A DNA stretch of 64,000 nucleotides from an uncultured Eggerthellaceae bacterium (GCA_910588945.1 CAJUSF010000023.1:1-64000), one strand, 5' to 3'; positions 16,643 through 25,832 are shown, numbered from the stretch's first letter. Numbers and translations are program-made. Notes: generated from the letters alone by a model not told the origin.

Positions 16643-17509
16643 ATGACACAGAAGAGCGAATGCGCCTCGTGTGCATCCGATAGGATAAAGTTATCAGACT
16701 ATCATGCCCACGTGCTTCGAAATGACCGCGCGACAGATGCCCTTTTCATCATGGAGCTTGAGGTAGATGTGCTTGACAATCCAGTCCAGGCTAAGCCTGA
16801 GCTGGCATCAGCATTGCGCCCGGGGCAGTTCGTGCACATGAGCATCCCGACACTTTCCTCACATATTCTTCGTCGCCCTTTTTCCATCTATGCGGCAAAT
16901 GCTTCTACTAACCGTGTGGAGATTCTCTATCAGAAGGTGGGAGAGGGAACAGCTGAGATGACGTGCTGGCAGCCAGGACAAGGCTGTGACATGATCGGTC
17001 CGATCGGGCGCGGCTGGTGTGTGCCTGAAAAGGCAACCCATGCGCTTGTCGTGGGTGGTGGTGTTGGTGCGGCACCTTTGTTCATGCTCTATGAACAGCT
17101 TGTTGAGCGCGGCATTGATACGGATGTGGTGCTCGGTGCGGCAACCAAGGACGCGCTTGTGTGTCATGATCGTTATGCAGGTGTGTGTGGATGCGCCCCG
17201 TTATGCTCAACCGATGATGGCACATTTGGCCGAGAAGGGTTTTGCACCTCGCTTGTGGAAGAGGCGATAGCTGCATCAATTGCGACGGGCAATCCCTACG
17301 ATTACGGTGTGGTATGCGGGCCTGAGCCTTTGATGAGAACTACTTCTCGAATGATGATAGATGCCGGCATTACCTGCGAGGTGTCGATGGAAAAGCGCAT
17401 GGCGTGCGGCGTGGGTGCTTGTCTTTCGTGTGTGGTTGATACGGTGCAGGGCAAAAAACGCGCATGCGTGGACGGTCCTGTTTTTGATGCAAGAGAGGTG
17501 GTGTGGTGA
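16643..17509 (+). CDS. pyrK: Dihydroorotate dehydrogenase electron-transfer subunit
   Basis: PyrK passes electrons from the FMN of PyrD to NAD+ through FAD and a [2Fe-2S] cluster, a type found mainly in anaerobic or fermentative Gram-positives. The 288-residue protein has the FAD-binding RRPFSIYAA, the NAD-domain VVGGGVGAAPLFMLYEQL, and the cluster ligands in CGVGACLSCVV plus KKRACVDGPVF. About 15 extra N-terminal residues include Cys-x2-Cys. Its TGA overlaps the pyrD ATG by one base (TGATG), so the two subunits are probably made in fixed ratio. Confidence 0.94.
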   Translation: MTQKSECASCASDRIKLSDYHAHVLRNDRATDALFIMELEVDVLDNPVQAKPELASALRPGQFVHMSIPTLSSHILRRPFSIYAANASTNRVEILYQKVGEGTAEMTCWQPGQGCDMIGPIGRGWCVPEKATHALVVGGGVGAAPLFMLYEQLVERGIDTDVVLGAATKDALVCHDRYAGVCGCAPLCSTDDGTFGREGFCTSLVEEAIAASIATGNPYDYGVVCGPEPLMRTTSRMMIDAGITCEVSMEKRMACGVGACLSCVVDTVQGKKRACVDGPVFDAREVVW

Positions 17510-18423
17510 TGGCGGATGTGAATTTGGCGGTAAACCTCGGCGGTCTTGTCATGAAAAATCCGGTGACCACAGCATCGGGAACGTTTGCTGCGGGTCATGA
17601 ATACGATCAGTTTTACAACATCGCTCGATTGGGAGCAGTTACTACAAAAGGTGTTTCCTTGAACGGCTGGGCCGGAAATGATTCACCGCGCATTGCAGAG
17701 ACACCCTCAGGCATGCTTAATTCCATCGGCCTTCAAAATCCCGGGGTCGCGCATCTGATCGAGCACGACCTCGCGTGGCTTGAGGGCAAGGGTGTGCCTG
17801 TCATAGTAAACGTATCTGGACACAGTTTTGAGGAGTATGTCGCTGTCATAGAGGCGCTAGAGGATGCAAAGGTCGATGCGTATGAGATCAACATCTCATG
17901 CCCGAACGTTGATGCGGGCGGTATGACGATGGGTTGTCACGTGCCATCGGTCGAAGCGGTCGTTGCGCGCTGCCGTGCCGTTACGAAGCGTCCGATGATC
18001 GTGAAGCTAACACCGAATGTGACCGATATCACCGAGATCGCACGGGCGGCTGAGGCCTCAGGGGCTGATGCTATCTCGCTTATAAACACGTTGCTTGGCA
18101 TGGCGGTTGACGCGAAGCGCCGGGCACCGAAACTGGCTCGCGTTGTGGGAGGGCTTTCTGGTCCTGCCGTGAAGCCGGTGGCTCTTCGCATGGTGTGGCA
18201 GTGTTATAACGCTGTCGATATTCCCATCCTTGGGATGGGCGGAATCTGCACAGGCGAAGATGCCGTTGAGTTCATGCTCTGCGGCGCTACGGCTGTTGCG
18301 GTGGGAACAGCGAATTTCATGAATCCGCTTGCGGTGCCAGAGGTGGTCGATGGCATATTGGCTTATTGCGAAGAGCAGGGCGTGAGCGACGTCAACGAGT
18401 TGATAGGAGCACTTGAATGCTAA
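17509..18423 (+). CDS. pyrD: Dihydroorotate dehydrogenase B (NAD+) catalytic subunit
   Basis: Oxidises dihydroorotate to orotate with FMN, passing electrons to PyrK. The 304-residue TIM barrel has NPVTTASGTFAAGHEY at the N terminus, the substrate loop NISCPNVDAGGMTMG with class 1B-type Cys context, and the FMN phosphate-binding GMGGICTGEDAVEFMLCGA. Two in-frame GTG codons lie just upstream, but the ATG at 17509 overlaps the pyrK stop and has GAGAGGTGG before it. Its end overlaps pyrF by 7 bases. Confidence 0.95.
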   Translation: MADVNLAVNLGGLVMKNPVTTASGTFAAGHEYDQFYNIARLGAVTTKGVSLNGWAGNDSPRIAETPSGMLNSIGLQNPGVAHLIEHDLAWLEGKGVPVIVNVSGHSFEEYVAVIEALEDAKVDAYEINISCPNVDAGGMTMGCHVPSVEAVVARCRAVTKRPMIVKLTPNVTDITEIARAAEASGADAISLINTLLGMAVDAKRRAPKLARVVGGLSGPAVKPVALRMVWQCYNAVDIPILGMGGICTGEDAVEFMLCGATAVAVGTANFMNPLAVPEVVDGILAYCEEQGVSDVNELIGALEC

Positions 18424-19145
18424 AAGATTTCAATTCCATTCCCAAGACCGATCGCGTGATAATCGCGCTCGATTGCGAGGCCGACAAGGCACTATCGATC
18501 GCATATCAGCTCGCGGGTGAGGCTAGCTGGGTGAAGATCGGCATGACGCTGTACTACGCTTACGGCACCGATCTTGTGAAGATGCTCAAAGCGCGTGGAT
18601 ATAAGGTGTTTCTCGATCTGAAATTCCATGATATTCCGCATCAGGTTCGCGGTGCTGCAAGAAGTGCTGCCGAGAGCGGCGCGGACATGATTACCATGCA
18701 TACTGACGGCGGAGTTCCCATGATGGTTGCCGCTCTTGAAGGTGCGGCTGAAGGTGCTGCCAACATCGGCTCGGATGTGCCGGTAACGCTCGGTATCACA
18801 GTGCTCACTTCCATGGATGACTCTACACTTACAGAGATCGGTGTCTGCCGTCCGATGCAAGAACAGGTGCTCTGCCTTGCGGGTCTTGCGAAGAAAGCCG
18901 GAATCTCTGGCGTCGTCGCATCTCCTCAGGAGGCATCCGCTTTGCGCAAAGAGCTGGGCGATGATGCCTATATCGTATGTCCCGGTGTGCGTCCTCTTGG
19001 TTCAGCGATAGGCGATCAAAGCCGTATTGCAACGCCGGCAGATGCCTTTGCAAATGGCGCTTCGCATATCGTTATCGGCCGTCCGATCACAGATGCGGAT
19101 GACCCGATCGCCGCTTTCCGCGCTATCGCGGCAGAGCTTTCCTAG
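18417..19145 (+). CDS. pyrF: Orotidine-5'-phosphate decarboxylase
   Basis: Decarboxylates OMP to UMP, the last step of the pathway. The 242-residue product has the family motifs VIIALDCEADKA, KIGMTLYYAYG and the catalytic D-x-K-x2-D in FLDLKFHDIP. The C terminus carries VCPGVRPLGS and HIVIGRPITDADDP. GGAGC lies before the ATG within pyrD. The expected partner pyrE (orotate phosphoribosyltransferase) is not here; the next gene is gmk, 8 bases on. Confidence 0.95.
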   Translation: MLKDFNSIPKTDRVIIALDCEADKALSIAYQLAGEASWVKIGMTLYYAYGTDLVKMLKARGYKVFLDLKFHDIPHQVRGAARSAAESGADMITMHTDGGVPMMVAALEGAAEGAANIGSDVPVTLGITVLTSMDDSTLTEIGVCRPMQEQVLCLAGLAKKAGISGVVASPQEASALRKELGDDAYIVCPGVRPLGSAIGDQSRIATPADAFANGASHIVIGRPITDADDPIAAFRAIAAELS

Positions 19146-19153
19146 GAGACAAG

Positions 19154-19792
19154 GTGCTTGATATGGCAGATGTGATGGATGCATCGACTGACAACTGCAA
19201 AGCGCAAGCAACTGGAGCTTTGGATGCGGTGCCTGCGGCGGATGCGAAGCGTGGAGGCCTGTATGTTATCTCTGGTCCATCGGGGGTGGGGAAGGGTACG
19301 CTTGTCTCAAAGCTTATGGAATTGCGTGACGATGTGGCGCTCTCTGTTTCTGCAACCACACGCTCACCGCGCCCGGGTGAGGTTGACGGCAAAAATTATT
19401 TCTTTCTCACAAAAGAAAAGTTCAAAGACCTCATTGACGCCGATGGATTCATAGAATGGGCTGAGTATGCTGGCAATTTTTATGGAACACCGCTTGATTT
19501 TGTTGAGGAGCAGCTGAGCGCGGGAACAAATGTCATCTTGGAGATCGAGGTTCAGGGCGCCTTTCAGGTGAAGGAGAAGTTGCCTGATGCCACGCTGATA
19601 TTCATCGAGCCGCCGAGTATGGATGAGCTCGAAAGGCGCATAATCGGACGCGGGACCGAATCAGAGGATGTGATCGAATCAAGAATGCGCACCGCAAGGG
19701 TGGAGATGGAGCGCAAAATGGAGTATGATATTGCGGTTATGAACGATGACGTTGATTCGGCGGTCGCCAGACTGTCCGAATGTATCGTATAG
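19154..19792 (+). CDS. gmk: Guanylate kinase
   Basis: Phosphorylates GMP/dGMP to GDP/dGDP. The P-loop is GPSGVGKGT, preceded by GLYVIS; the GMP-binding segment is SATTRSPRPGEVDGKNYFFL. The 212-residue protein carries about 33 residues before the conserved core, longer than the usual few. Start assignment is uncertain: a GTG at 19154 follows AGGAGA at normal spacing, while an ATG at 19163 is too distant from it. Placement directly after pyrF joins purine and pyrimidine nucleotide genes, and rpoZ follows as in many Gram-positives. Confidence 0.93.
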   Translation: MLDMADVMDASTDNCKAQATGALDAVPAADAKRGGLYVISGPSGVGKGTLVSKLMELRDDVALSVSATTRSPRPGEVDGKNYFFLTKEKFKDLIDADGFIEWAEYAGNFYGTPLDFVEEQLSAGTNVILEIEVQGAFQVKEKLPDATLIFIEPPSMDELERRIIGRGTESEDVIESRMRTARVEMERKMEYDIAVMNDDVDSAVARLSECIV

Positions 19793-19816
19793 ACATCAAG
19801 GAACGAGGCTTAATAG

Positions 19817-20077
19817 ATGAGTATCATCAAACCTGATATCGACGTACTTTTGGAGGATGCGAACAACGATCGTTTCCTTCTTTGCACGATGGCATCGAAG
19901 CGTGCGCATGACATCAACGATATGATGTGTGGCCAGCGCAATCGTGCTATTCAGCTTCAAACTGCTATCGAGATCGCGCGTGCAGCTGAGATGAAGCCGC
20001 TCTCAATGGCTTTCAGCGAGATCGCACGTGGCGATGTGTCCTACGATAAGGCTTCGATCGATCTCGAGAACAACTAG
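19817..20077 (+). CDS. rpoZ: RNA polymerase omega subunit
   Basis: Small subunit that assists beta' folding and RNA polymerase assembly. The 86-residue protein has the omega-family block FLLCTMASKRAHDINDMM, where most homologues read LVxxAAKRARQI, followed by a helical segment TAIEIARAAEMKPLSMAF. AAGGAACGAGG lies upstream of the ATG. The gmk-rpoZ pairing, conserved in Firmicutes and Actinobacteria, strongly supports the call. Confidence 0.85.
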   Translation: MSIIKPDIDVLLEDANNDRFLLCTMASKRAHDINDMMCGQRNRAIQLQTAIEIARAAEMKPLSMAFSEIARGDVSYDKASIDLENN

Positions 20078-20090
20078 CGGTTCGCTGAAA

Positions 20091-21278
20091 ATGGAAGATC
20101 TTCAGAGGGTTATCCTCGTCCATTATCACGAGATCGGCCTTAAAGGGCATAACAGATCCAAATTTGAAAAGCGCCTTGTCAGAAATCTGGAGGCGCTTTT
20201 GACTGATTATCCGCTGGTTACGATCCATCGCATTTCCGGAAGGTTGATAGTCTTTTTGAAGGAAGGCTGCGAGAAGGATGTGGCCTTCGAGTGCGCGCGG
20301 TTCATCTCGCGTGTTCCGGGTGTTGCGAGGGTGTCGTGCGGTTTCAAGTGCGAGCGAGATATGGACGCGATGGGTGGCATCGCCAAGCTTGCTCTTGCTG
20401 AGGCTGCACCGTTTGAGAGTTTCAAGGTGAGCGCACGTCGTGCGCATACTGATTTTCCTATCGATTCCATGCAGATGAACCGTGATATCGGAGCGGTGCT
20501 GTGTGAGGCTAACCCTGATGCCTCGGTGAAGATGAAAAATCCTGATGTCACCGTTGGCGTGGAGGTCGTGCAGAATGCGGTATATATCTACGCATTCAGC
20601 ATCCCCGGAATCGGGGGACTTCCGGTGGGTGTATCTGGAAAAGTGGTCTGCTTGCTGTCTTCGGGTATCGATTCTCCTGTGGCACTCTGGCGGATGGCTA
20701 GACGTGGGGCTAGATGTTTCGCTGTGCATTTCTCGGGCTCTCCTGAGACATCTGATACATCTGAGTATCTTGTGCAGGATATCGCTGATGTTCTCGATGA
20801 ATATGGATGCATATCGGATGTCTATATCGTAAGTTTCGGCGAATATCAGAAAGAGATCGCGCTTTCCTGCCCACCTGAGCTGCGCGTCATCCTCTACAGA
20901 AGGCTGATGTTCAAGGTGGCCGCCGCTATTGCGGCACGCATTGGTGCTGGTGCGCTTGTCACTGGCGAGAGCTTGGGTCAGGTCGCATCGCAGACACTTG
21001 CGAATATCCAATGTACGGATGCTGCTGTAAGCCTTCCGGTGTTTCGTCCGCTCATCGGAACAGGTAAGCAGGAGATCATCTACGAAGCGCAAGAGTTGGG
21101 CACTTTCAAGATTTCCACAGAGGATGCACCGGATTGCTGCACTCTTTTCATGCCGAGAAATCCGGAGACCCATGGAAAACTTTCAGTGGTCGAAGAAGCG
21201 GAGTCCGTCTTGGATGAGGATGAGTGGATCGAGCGTATTCTCTCCGAGGTTCGTATCGTGAAGTACCCGAAGAGATAG
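20091..21278 (+). CDS. thiI: tRNA 4-thiouridine synthetase ThiI, no rhodanese domain
   Basis: Adenylates uridine 8 of tRNA for sulfur transfer and in some bacteria takes part in thiazole synthesis. The 395-residue protein has an N-terminal ferredoxin-like/THUMP region (VHYHEIGLKGHNR, then RVSCGFKC) and a PP-loop SSGIDSPVALWRMARRG, with Ser in place of the first Gly of the common SGGIDSP. It ends before a rhodanese domain, as in Bacillus-type ThiI, which then needs a dedicated cysteine desulfurase; none is adjacent. ATG 20091 is the family-typical start. A strong terminator follows. Confidence 0.92.
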   Translation: MEDLQRVILVHYHEIGLKGHNRSKFEKRLVRNLEALLTDYPLVTIHRISGRLIVFLKEGCEKDVAFECARFISRVPGVARVSCGFKCERDMDAMGGIAKLALAEAAPFESFKVSARRAHTDFPIDSMQMNRDIGAVLCEANPDASVKMKNPDVTVGVEVVQNAVYIYAFSIPGIGGLPVGVSGKVVCLLSSGIDSPVALWRMARRGARCFAVHFSGSPETSDTSEYLVQDIADVLDEYGCISDVYIVSFGEYQKEIALSCPPELRVILYRRLMFKVAAAIAARIGAGALVTGESLGQVASQTLANIQCTDAAVSLPVFRPLIGTGKQEIIYEAQELGTFKISTEDAPDCCTLFMPRNPETHGKLSVVEEAESVLDEDEWIERILSEVRIVKYPKR

Positions 21279-21319
21279 AGCATTCGATCTGTTCCAAGAT
21301 CTGATATCCTTTCAATGTC

Positions 21320-21343
21320 GCCCCCGTTAGCGGGGGCTTTTTT
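21320..21343 (+). terminator. Strong rho-independent terminator after thiI
   Basis: GCCCCCG (21320-21326) and CGGGGGC (21331-21337) enclose the loop TTAG, followed by six T residues. It closes the pyrR-to-thiI transcription unit. From here to the comEA start at 21672 there is no gene, only the phased-repeat regulatory region described next. Confidence 0.92.
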
Positions 21344-21495
21344 GTGCATGGGATTCAATAGATGGTCGCAATCAGATCATGTGCTGCTCTCCTGCATCTG
21401 CGCTCGTTGGTGGAGCTTTTACTGGATGACAAAAGGAAGATGGCGCGGCCGTAGGTGGCTTCGTGTTCAATCTGTTCACAATATGTATCTACACG

Positions 21496-21636
21496 CATGC
21501 AAGGAATATGCAAGATATATGCAAGGTTTTGTGCGCAAATGCATGAAAAATCCGATGGTAAGATGCAAGCTTCTTGCAAGCTTTTGATCAGGTCTATATG
21601 TAGATACTGCAATGTTTCTGTCAGATGGTTGCACTA
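21496..21636 (+). promoter_or_regulatory. 11-bp phased TGCAAG array upstream of comEA
   Basis: Three tandem 11-bp units CATGCAAGGAA, TATGCAAGATA and TATGCAAGGTT occupy 21496-21528. Two more, GATGCAAGCTT and CTTGCAAGCTT, occupy 21562-21583. Cores start at 21498, 21509, 21520, 21564, 21575, with TGCAAT at 21608, TGTCAG at 21619 and TGCACT at 21630, all offset by multiples of 11. AAATGCATGA (21537-21546) and the block 21608-21636 recur at the same mutual spacing upstream of recA. GTATCTACA (21485-21493) and TGTAGATAC (21599-21607) form an inverted repeat around the array. A helically phased binding array for an unknown regulator is the simplest explanation. Confidence 0.75.
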
Positions 21637-21671
21637 ATGTTGATCCAAAACGGATCTAGGAGTGTGATGAG

Positions 21672-22358
21672 ATGAGCTTTCAGGATTACGTTGACGAGCT
21701 CGACAGGAACGAGAAAAAACCGAATTACAGAAACATCGCGATGATAGGCGCGGCCGTCATCCTTGTGGTGGGTCTAGGGTTTGCCTTGATGGGCTATCTG
21801 AATTCTGCCGAGGCCTCTTCATTTGAGGTTGTGAGAGAGGATCAAGACGCTGAACAGATTAATGGTGAAGCGGATTCAGAAACTGAGAGCGCGCCTTCTC
21901 AGATATGCGTCTATGTGACAGGCCATGTTGCAAATCCCGGCATAGTGTATCTTGACGAGGGGGCTCGCGTGGCGGATGCCATCGAGGCCTGCGGAGGTAT
22001 GACCGAGGCTGCGAGCATCGAGAGTCTGAACCTTGCACGAGTCGTGGTGGACGGAGAGCAGATCCAAGTTCAAAGCGCTGAAGAACTCAAGGCCGCAAAT
22101 GATGCCGCCGCATCTTCGGCCTCATCTGCGCCTGCTGGTGCCGACGCGTCTTCGCAGGCTGCATCTGGAAAGGTGAACATAAACACAGCCGAGTCCTCCG
22201 AGTTGCAGACGCTTAGTGGTGTGGGAGAGTCGAAGGCGAAAAAGATCATAGATTATCGCCAGACTAACGGTTCGTTCAAAAGCATCGAGGACCTCGCTAA
22301 TGTTTCAGGGATAGGCGAGAAGACCGTCGAGAGCTTGCGCGATAGCATCTGCATCTAG
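21672..22358 (+). CDS. comEA: Competence protein ComEA, DNA-binding receptor
   Basis: Membrane-anchored double-stranded DNA receptor for natural transformation. The 228-residue protein has one transmembrane segment at about residues 23-43. An extracellular SLBB domain at about 75-130 starts with ICVYVTGHVANPG. An Ala/Ser-rich linker precedes the helix-hairpin-helix domain 168-228, with KVNINTAESSELQTLSGVGE and VSGIGEKTVESLRD. AGGAGTGTGATGAG lies before the ATG. comEB is absent, so comEC follows directly, 27 bases on. Confidence 0.92.
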   Translation: MSFQDYVDELDRNEKKPNYRNIAMIGAAVILVVGLGFALMGYLNSAEASSFEVVREDQDAEQINGEADSETESAPSQICVYVTGHVANPGIVYLDEGARVADAIEACGGMTEAASIESLNLARVVVDGEQIQVQSAEELKAANDAAASSASSAPAGADASSQAASGKVNINTAESSELQTLSGVGESKAKKIIDYRQTNGSFKSIEDLANVSGIGEKTVESLRDSICI

Positions 22359-22385
22359 TTCAACATAGGATCAGAGCGGCGGATC

Positions 22386-24833
22386 ATGCGCGTATTCAAT
22401 TCCCTGAAAAATACATTGCTTACCGTCAATTCCGGCTTTGCTGTTGACGAGACGACCTCGATTGAGAGTGCGAATGCGAACGCTTTACCCAAACGACCGG
22501 GCGTCCCTGTTCTTCTTCCCGGCTCGCTCGTGTTCTGGGCATGTGCCGCTATCGCTTACAGTAAAGAAGTCAGGATCGATGAGATCGCCATACCGTATTT
22601 AGCTTCGATCGTGGCTGTTGTTATCGGACTCACCGCGATAGCTGCCATCCGCAAGAGAGCATCTGTGGCGCTCGCGTTGCTGTTCGCGCTTCTAGGTGCT
22701 GTTATCGGTTGTGTTGGAACAGCTCAGATGGATGCCTTTATAGAGAACAGCCCGCAAAGCGAAGGACCGAGTCGATTCGTGCTTGAACAGGACTCATCGA
22801 AAAGCGAATTTGGCTCATCATGTATAGCGCTCATCGAAGGTGCATCGCCGATAAAGGAAAAGGTTCTTCTCTATCTTGATACGGATGAGGCTCTCTATAG
22901 AGGACAGGTTATCGAAGGTAGCGTTTCTCTTCGCGCTTTTGACGAAGATAAAGCCGAACAGTATTGGCTGCAAGGCGTATCGCGCAAAGGAAGCCTGAAA
23001 GACATGACGATCGTTGCTCCATCGCCCATGATGGGCGCCCTGATCGATATCAGAAGGTGCGCGATAGAGCTGTTCGGGCAACACTGTGGCGAGAGCGCTG
23101 GAATTTTGCAGGCGTTGGTATGCGGATATCGAAACACGATCCGCGACGAGGGGACATACGAGCAGTTCAAGATATGTGGCATCGCTCACATCGTTGCCGT
23201 ATCTGGTGCCCATCTGGCGATCGTGGCTACCCTTATGCTGTCCTTTCTGAGGTTTCTCAAAGCGAGAAGGTCGATCGCCGTTGTTGTTGAGATCGTCTTT
23301 CTTTTGATGTATTTGATCTTTGCAGGGGTGCCAATATCTGCGCTTCGCGCCGTATTCATGGTGGTGCTTTCGTTGACATCGTTTGTGGCCATGCGGCGCT
23401 CGGCTTCGCTTAATTCGCTCGCGCTTTGCATCATCGCATTCATCGTTTTGACCCCGAGCGTATGTGTGTCGGTGTCGTTCTTTCTATCCGCCGGATCAGT
23501 GCTGGGGATAGCGATGTTCTCCTCGTTGTTCGCATCTGTCTTTGCTACGGAAAATGAGAAGATTAATGGCCTTGTCGGTGAGCAGTTGGCGCTTACCGTG
23601 TCGTCGAATGTCATCACGCTTCCTGCATCGGCGGCTCTCTTCTCACAGTTTTCTCTCATATCGCCTGTCGCAAACATTGTGGCCGCGCCACTGTTCTCTT
23701 TAGGCTGCATCGCCGGACTTATTTGTGTGTTGTTATCGATGCTGCTGCCTTTTATCAGTCCGCTTGCATTGGGGCTGGCATCTATTCTGGTGGCTCCGCT
23801 GAAGATTTCGGTGAGTTTCATGTCAGCGATACCCTATGCATCGATCGCTCTTGCGCTTCCGTTTAATGCTATGATCGCGCTTTCTGTGGTGCTGTCGGTG
23901 ATCCTTTGGCTTGCGTGGTCGCACATACGTCTAAGAACGCTTCGCATCGCTCTTCTCTGTGCGCTTCTTGCGTTTGGTGCATGCATCTTCATTCCGTCAG
24001 ATCATGGAGACAGGATTTGCATGCTCGATGTCGGACAAGGGGATAGCTTTCTTATCGAAAGCGAAGGTTCTGCTGTTCTCATCGATACTGGAAATAAGGA
24101 TTCCATGCTTCGTGAAGCCATCGCCCAACATGGTATAAAGCGCCTTGATGCGGTCTTGATAACGCATCCGGATAGCGATCACTGCGATTCGCTTGATTCT
24201 CTTGCGGGCTATGTGGATATAGGTTCGGTCTTGGTTGCGGATGATCTTCTCGATTGCGAATGCGAACACTGCTCTGATCTAAGGCAGTCCGCTTTAAAGG
24301 CTGCAGGTGCCGATGTAGTTGGGCTTAACGTCGGTGATGATGTGTCTGTTGGGCACTTTAAGCTCGAGGTTGTGTGGCCTAGATCGTTTCAGGATGAAGG
24401 CGGTAACTCGGATAGCTTGAGTGTTGTGCTTACATGCGATAGTGATTCAGATGGTGAGCCTGATATGAGCGCTCTGTTTTGCGGTGATGCCGAATCCGAG
24501 GAACTTGAGCAGATAGTGGCAGATGGACATCTTGGGGATATCGACATCCTGAAGGTGGGCCATCATGGCTCGCGCGTGTCTCTGACGAATGAACTTCTCG
24601 ATGTGATGAGCCCCGATATCGCACTTATCGGAGTAGGGGCGAACAATAGATATGGACATCCGGCCGATGATACCATCGAGTGTCTTGAGAAGGCCGGTGC
24701 GCTCATATTGCGAAGTGATATGCATGGATGTGTGGATCTTAAGGTACTTAAAGATAAGGTGGTGATAGATACCCAGAAGCAGGCAGATGACATATCGCCG
24801 AGTATGAGTGTTTTCTACGATCACGCGCGGTGA
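22386..24833 (+). CDS. comEC: ComEC/Rec2 DNA-uptake channel with metallo-beta-lactamase domain
   Basis: Forms the membrane channel that carries single-stranded DNA into the cell. The 815-residue protein begins with two or three transmembrane segments and an OB-fold-like region. The Competence domain with many membrane helices runs about residues 225-500. The C-terminal beta-lactamase-fold domain starts at MLDVGQGDSFLIE near 540 and has the metal motif HPDSDHCDS and KVGHHGSRVS. Both domains are complete, so DNA uptake looks functional. It lies between comEA and holA as in Bacillus and many Firmicutes. Confidence 0.93.
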   Translation: MRVFNSLKNTLLTVNSGFAVDETTSIESANANALPKRPGVPVLLPGSLVFWACAAIAYSKEVRIDEIAIPYLASIVAVVIGLTAIAAIRKRASVALALLFALLGAVIGCVGTAQMDAFIENSPQSEGPSRFVLEQDSSKSEFGSSCIALIEGASPIKEKVLLYLDTDEALYRGQVIEGSVSLRAFDEDKAEQYWLQGVSRKGSLKDMTIVAPSPMMGALIDIRRCAIELFGQHCGESAGILQALVCGYRNTIRDEGTYEQFKICGIAHIVAVSGAHLAIVATLMLSFLRFLKARRSIAVVVEIVFLLMYLIFAGVPISALRAVFMVVLSLTSFVAMRRSASLNSLALCIIAFIVLTPSVCVSVSFFLSAGSVLGIAMFSSLFASVFATENEKINGLVGEQLALTVSSNVITLPASAALFSQFSLISPVANIVAAPLFSLGCIAGLICVLLSMLLPFISPLALGLASILVAPLKISVSFMSAIPYASIALALPFNAMIALSVVLSVILWLAWSHIRLRTLRIALLCALLAFGACIFIPSDHGDRICMLDVGQGDSFLIESEGSAVLIDTGNKDSMLREAIAQHGIKRLDAVLITHPDSDHCDSLDSLAGYVDIGSVLVADDLLDCECEHCSDLRQSALKAAGADVVGLNVGDDVSVGHFKLEVVWPRSFQDEGGNSDSLSVVLTCDSDSDGEPDMSALFCGDAESEELEQIVADGHLGDIDILKVGHHGSRVSLTNELLDVMSPDIALIGVGANNRYGHPADDTIECLEKAGALILRSDMHGCVDLKVLKDKVVIDTQKQADDISPSMSVFYDHAR

Positions 24834-24851
24834 GGGTTTATAATCTTTGCT

Positions 24852-25826
24852 ATGACTAATTCGGATAACAACTCTTTGCTTCCGGCATATCTTGTAGTGG
24901 GCGATGATGCGCTCAAGCGTGATGCTGTCATGAAAAAGCTGCGTATGCGACTTGAGAAGCTGGGCGATCTGTCGTTTAATTTTGACGGCTTTTCGGGAGA
25001 GACGGCTGATGGCGCCGCTATCGTCTCCGCGTGTCAGACGATCCCATTTGCAAGTGAGAAGAGGCTTGTGCAGGTCTCGGATGCTGAAAAGCTCAAGAAG
25101 CACGATTGGGAACCTGTGGTGGAGTACCTTTCATCTCCGAACGAGACTACCGTGCTTATCATGCTTGCCGAGAAGATGGCGGCATCAGCTGCGCTCTACA
25201 AAGCCGTATCGAAGCTGGGAAAGACCGCTATCATTGATTGTTCGCGCCCGAAAGCGCGCGCCCTTCCTGCGCACATTGTCAGGATGGCTGCCGGATATGG
25301 GCTTGATATGAACGAGCGCGCTGCGCAGAAGATGGTCGAGCTCATCGGCGAGGACACGGTAAGAATCGATGCCGAGCTCAATAAGCTCTCATTGGCGCTT
25401 GGTCCTTCCGCGAAGATCACTGATAAGGAGATCAAGGTTCATGTAGCGCAGGTATCAGAGGCAAAGCCTTGGGAGTTCGTAAATGCGTTCTCGGCGCGAA
25501 ACATCTCCGAATGCATTCGTTTGCACGCGCTTATGCCCTCAGTGTCAGCATTGGCGCTTCTCGGCATGTGTACATCGCGCATCCGAGAGCTCATCTGCGC
25601 GAAGTCCATTGAATCCGAAGGCGGCTCTGTGTCCTCTGCGTTGCCGAAGATGCTCGGTGTGCCCGATTGGAAGGTGAAAAACCATGCAGCATATGCAAGG
25701 CGGTTCACCTCCGATGAGTTGCGTTGTTCTCTTGAGAGCGCGATGTATGCCGAGCGGAGTATGAAAAGCGGCTCGGATTCGGATGCGACTTTTATCGAAT
25801 GGGTTTTATCCGTATTGAGAAAATAA
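24852..25826 (+). CDS. holA: DNA polymerase III delta subunit
   Basis: Delta opens the beta clamp within the clamp loader. The 324-residue protein begins LPAYLVVGDDALKRDAV, the family's PxYLLxGxD start. It has the conserved middle block CQTIPFASEKRLVQVSDAEKL-type sequence and DTVRIDAELNKLSLAL. The C-terminal all-alpha domain is present. It is 18 bases downstream of comEC in the common comEA-comEC-holA-rpsT neighbourhood. A bidirectional terminator separates it from rpsT on the other strand. Confidence 0.92.
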   Translation: MTNSDNNSLLPAYLVVGDDALKRDAVMKKLRMRLEKLGDLSFNFDGFSGETADGAAIVSACQTIPFASEKRLVQVSDAEKLKKHDWEPVVEYLSSPNETTVLIMLAEKMAASAALYKAVSKLGKTAIIDCSRPKARALPAHIVRMAAGYGLDMNERAAQKMVELIGEDTVRIDAELNKLSLALGPSAKITDKEIKVHVAQVSEAKPWEFVNAFSARNISECIRLHALMPSVSALALLGMCTSRIRELICAKSIESEGGSVSSALPKMLGVPDWKVKNHAAYARRFTSDELRCSLESAMYAERSMKSGSDSDATFIEWVLSVLRK

Positions 25827-25832
25827 CGTAAA

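Noticed and set aside
21496..21583. Possible CRISPR array or replication iterons
   Set aside because: The repeats are 11 bp with no spacers of CRISPR size, no cas genes lie nearby, and no dnaA, dnaN or plasmid replication gene is present. The same layout at recA favours transcriptional regulation.
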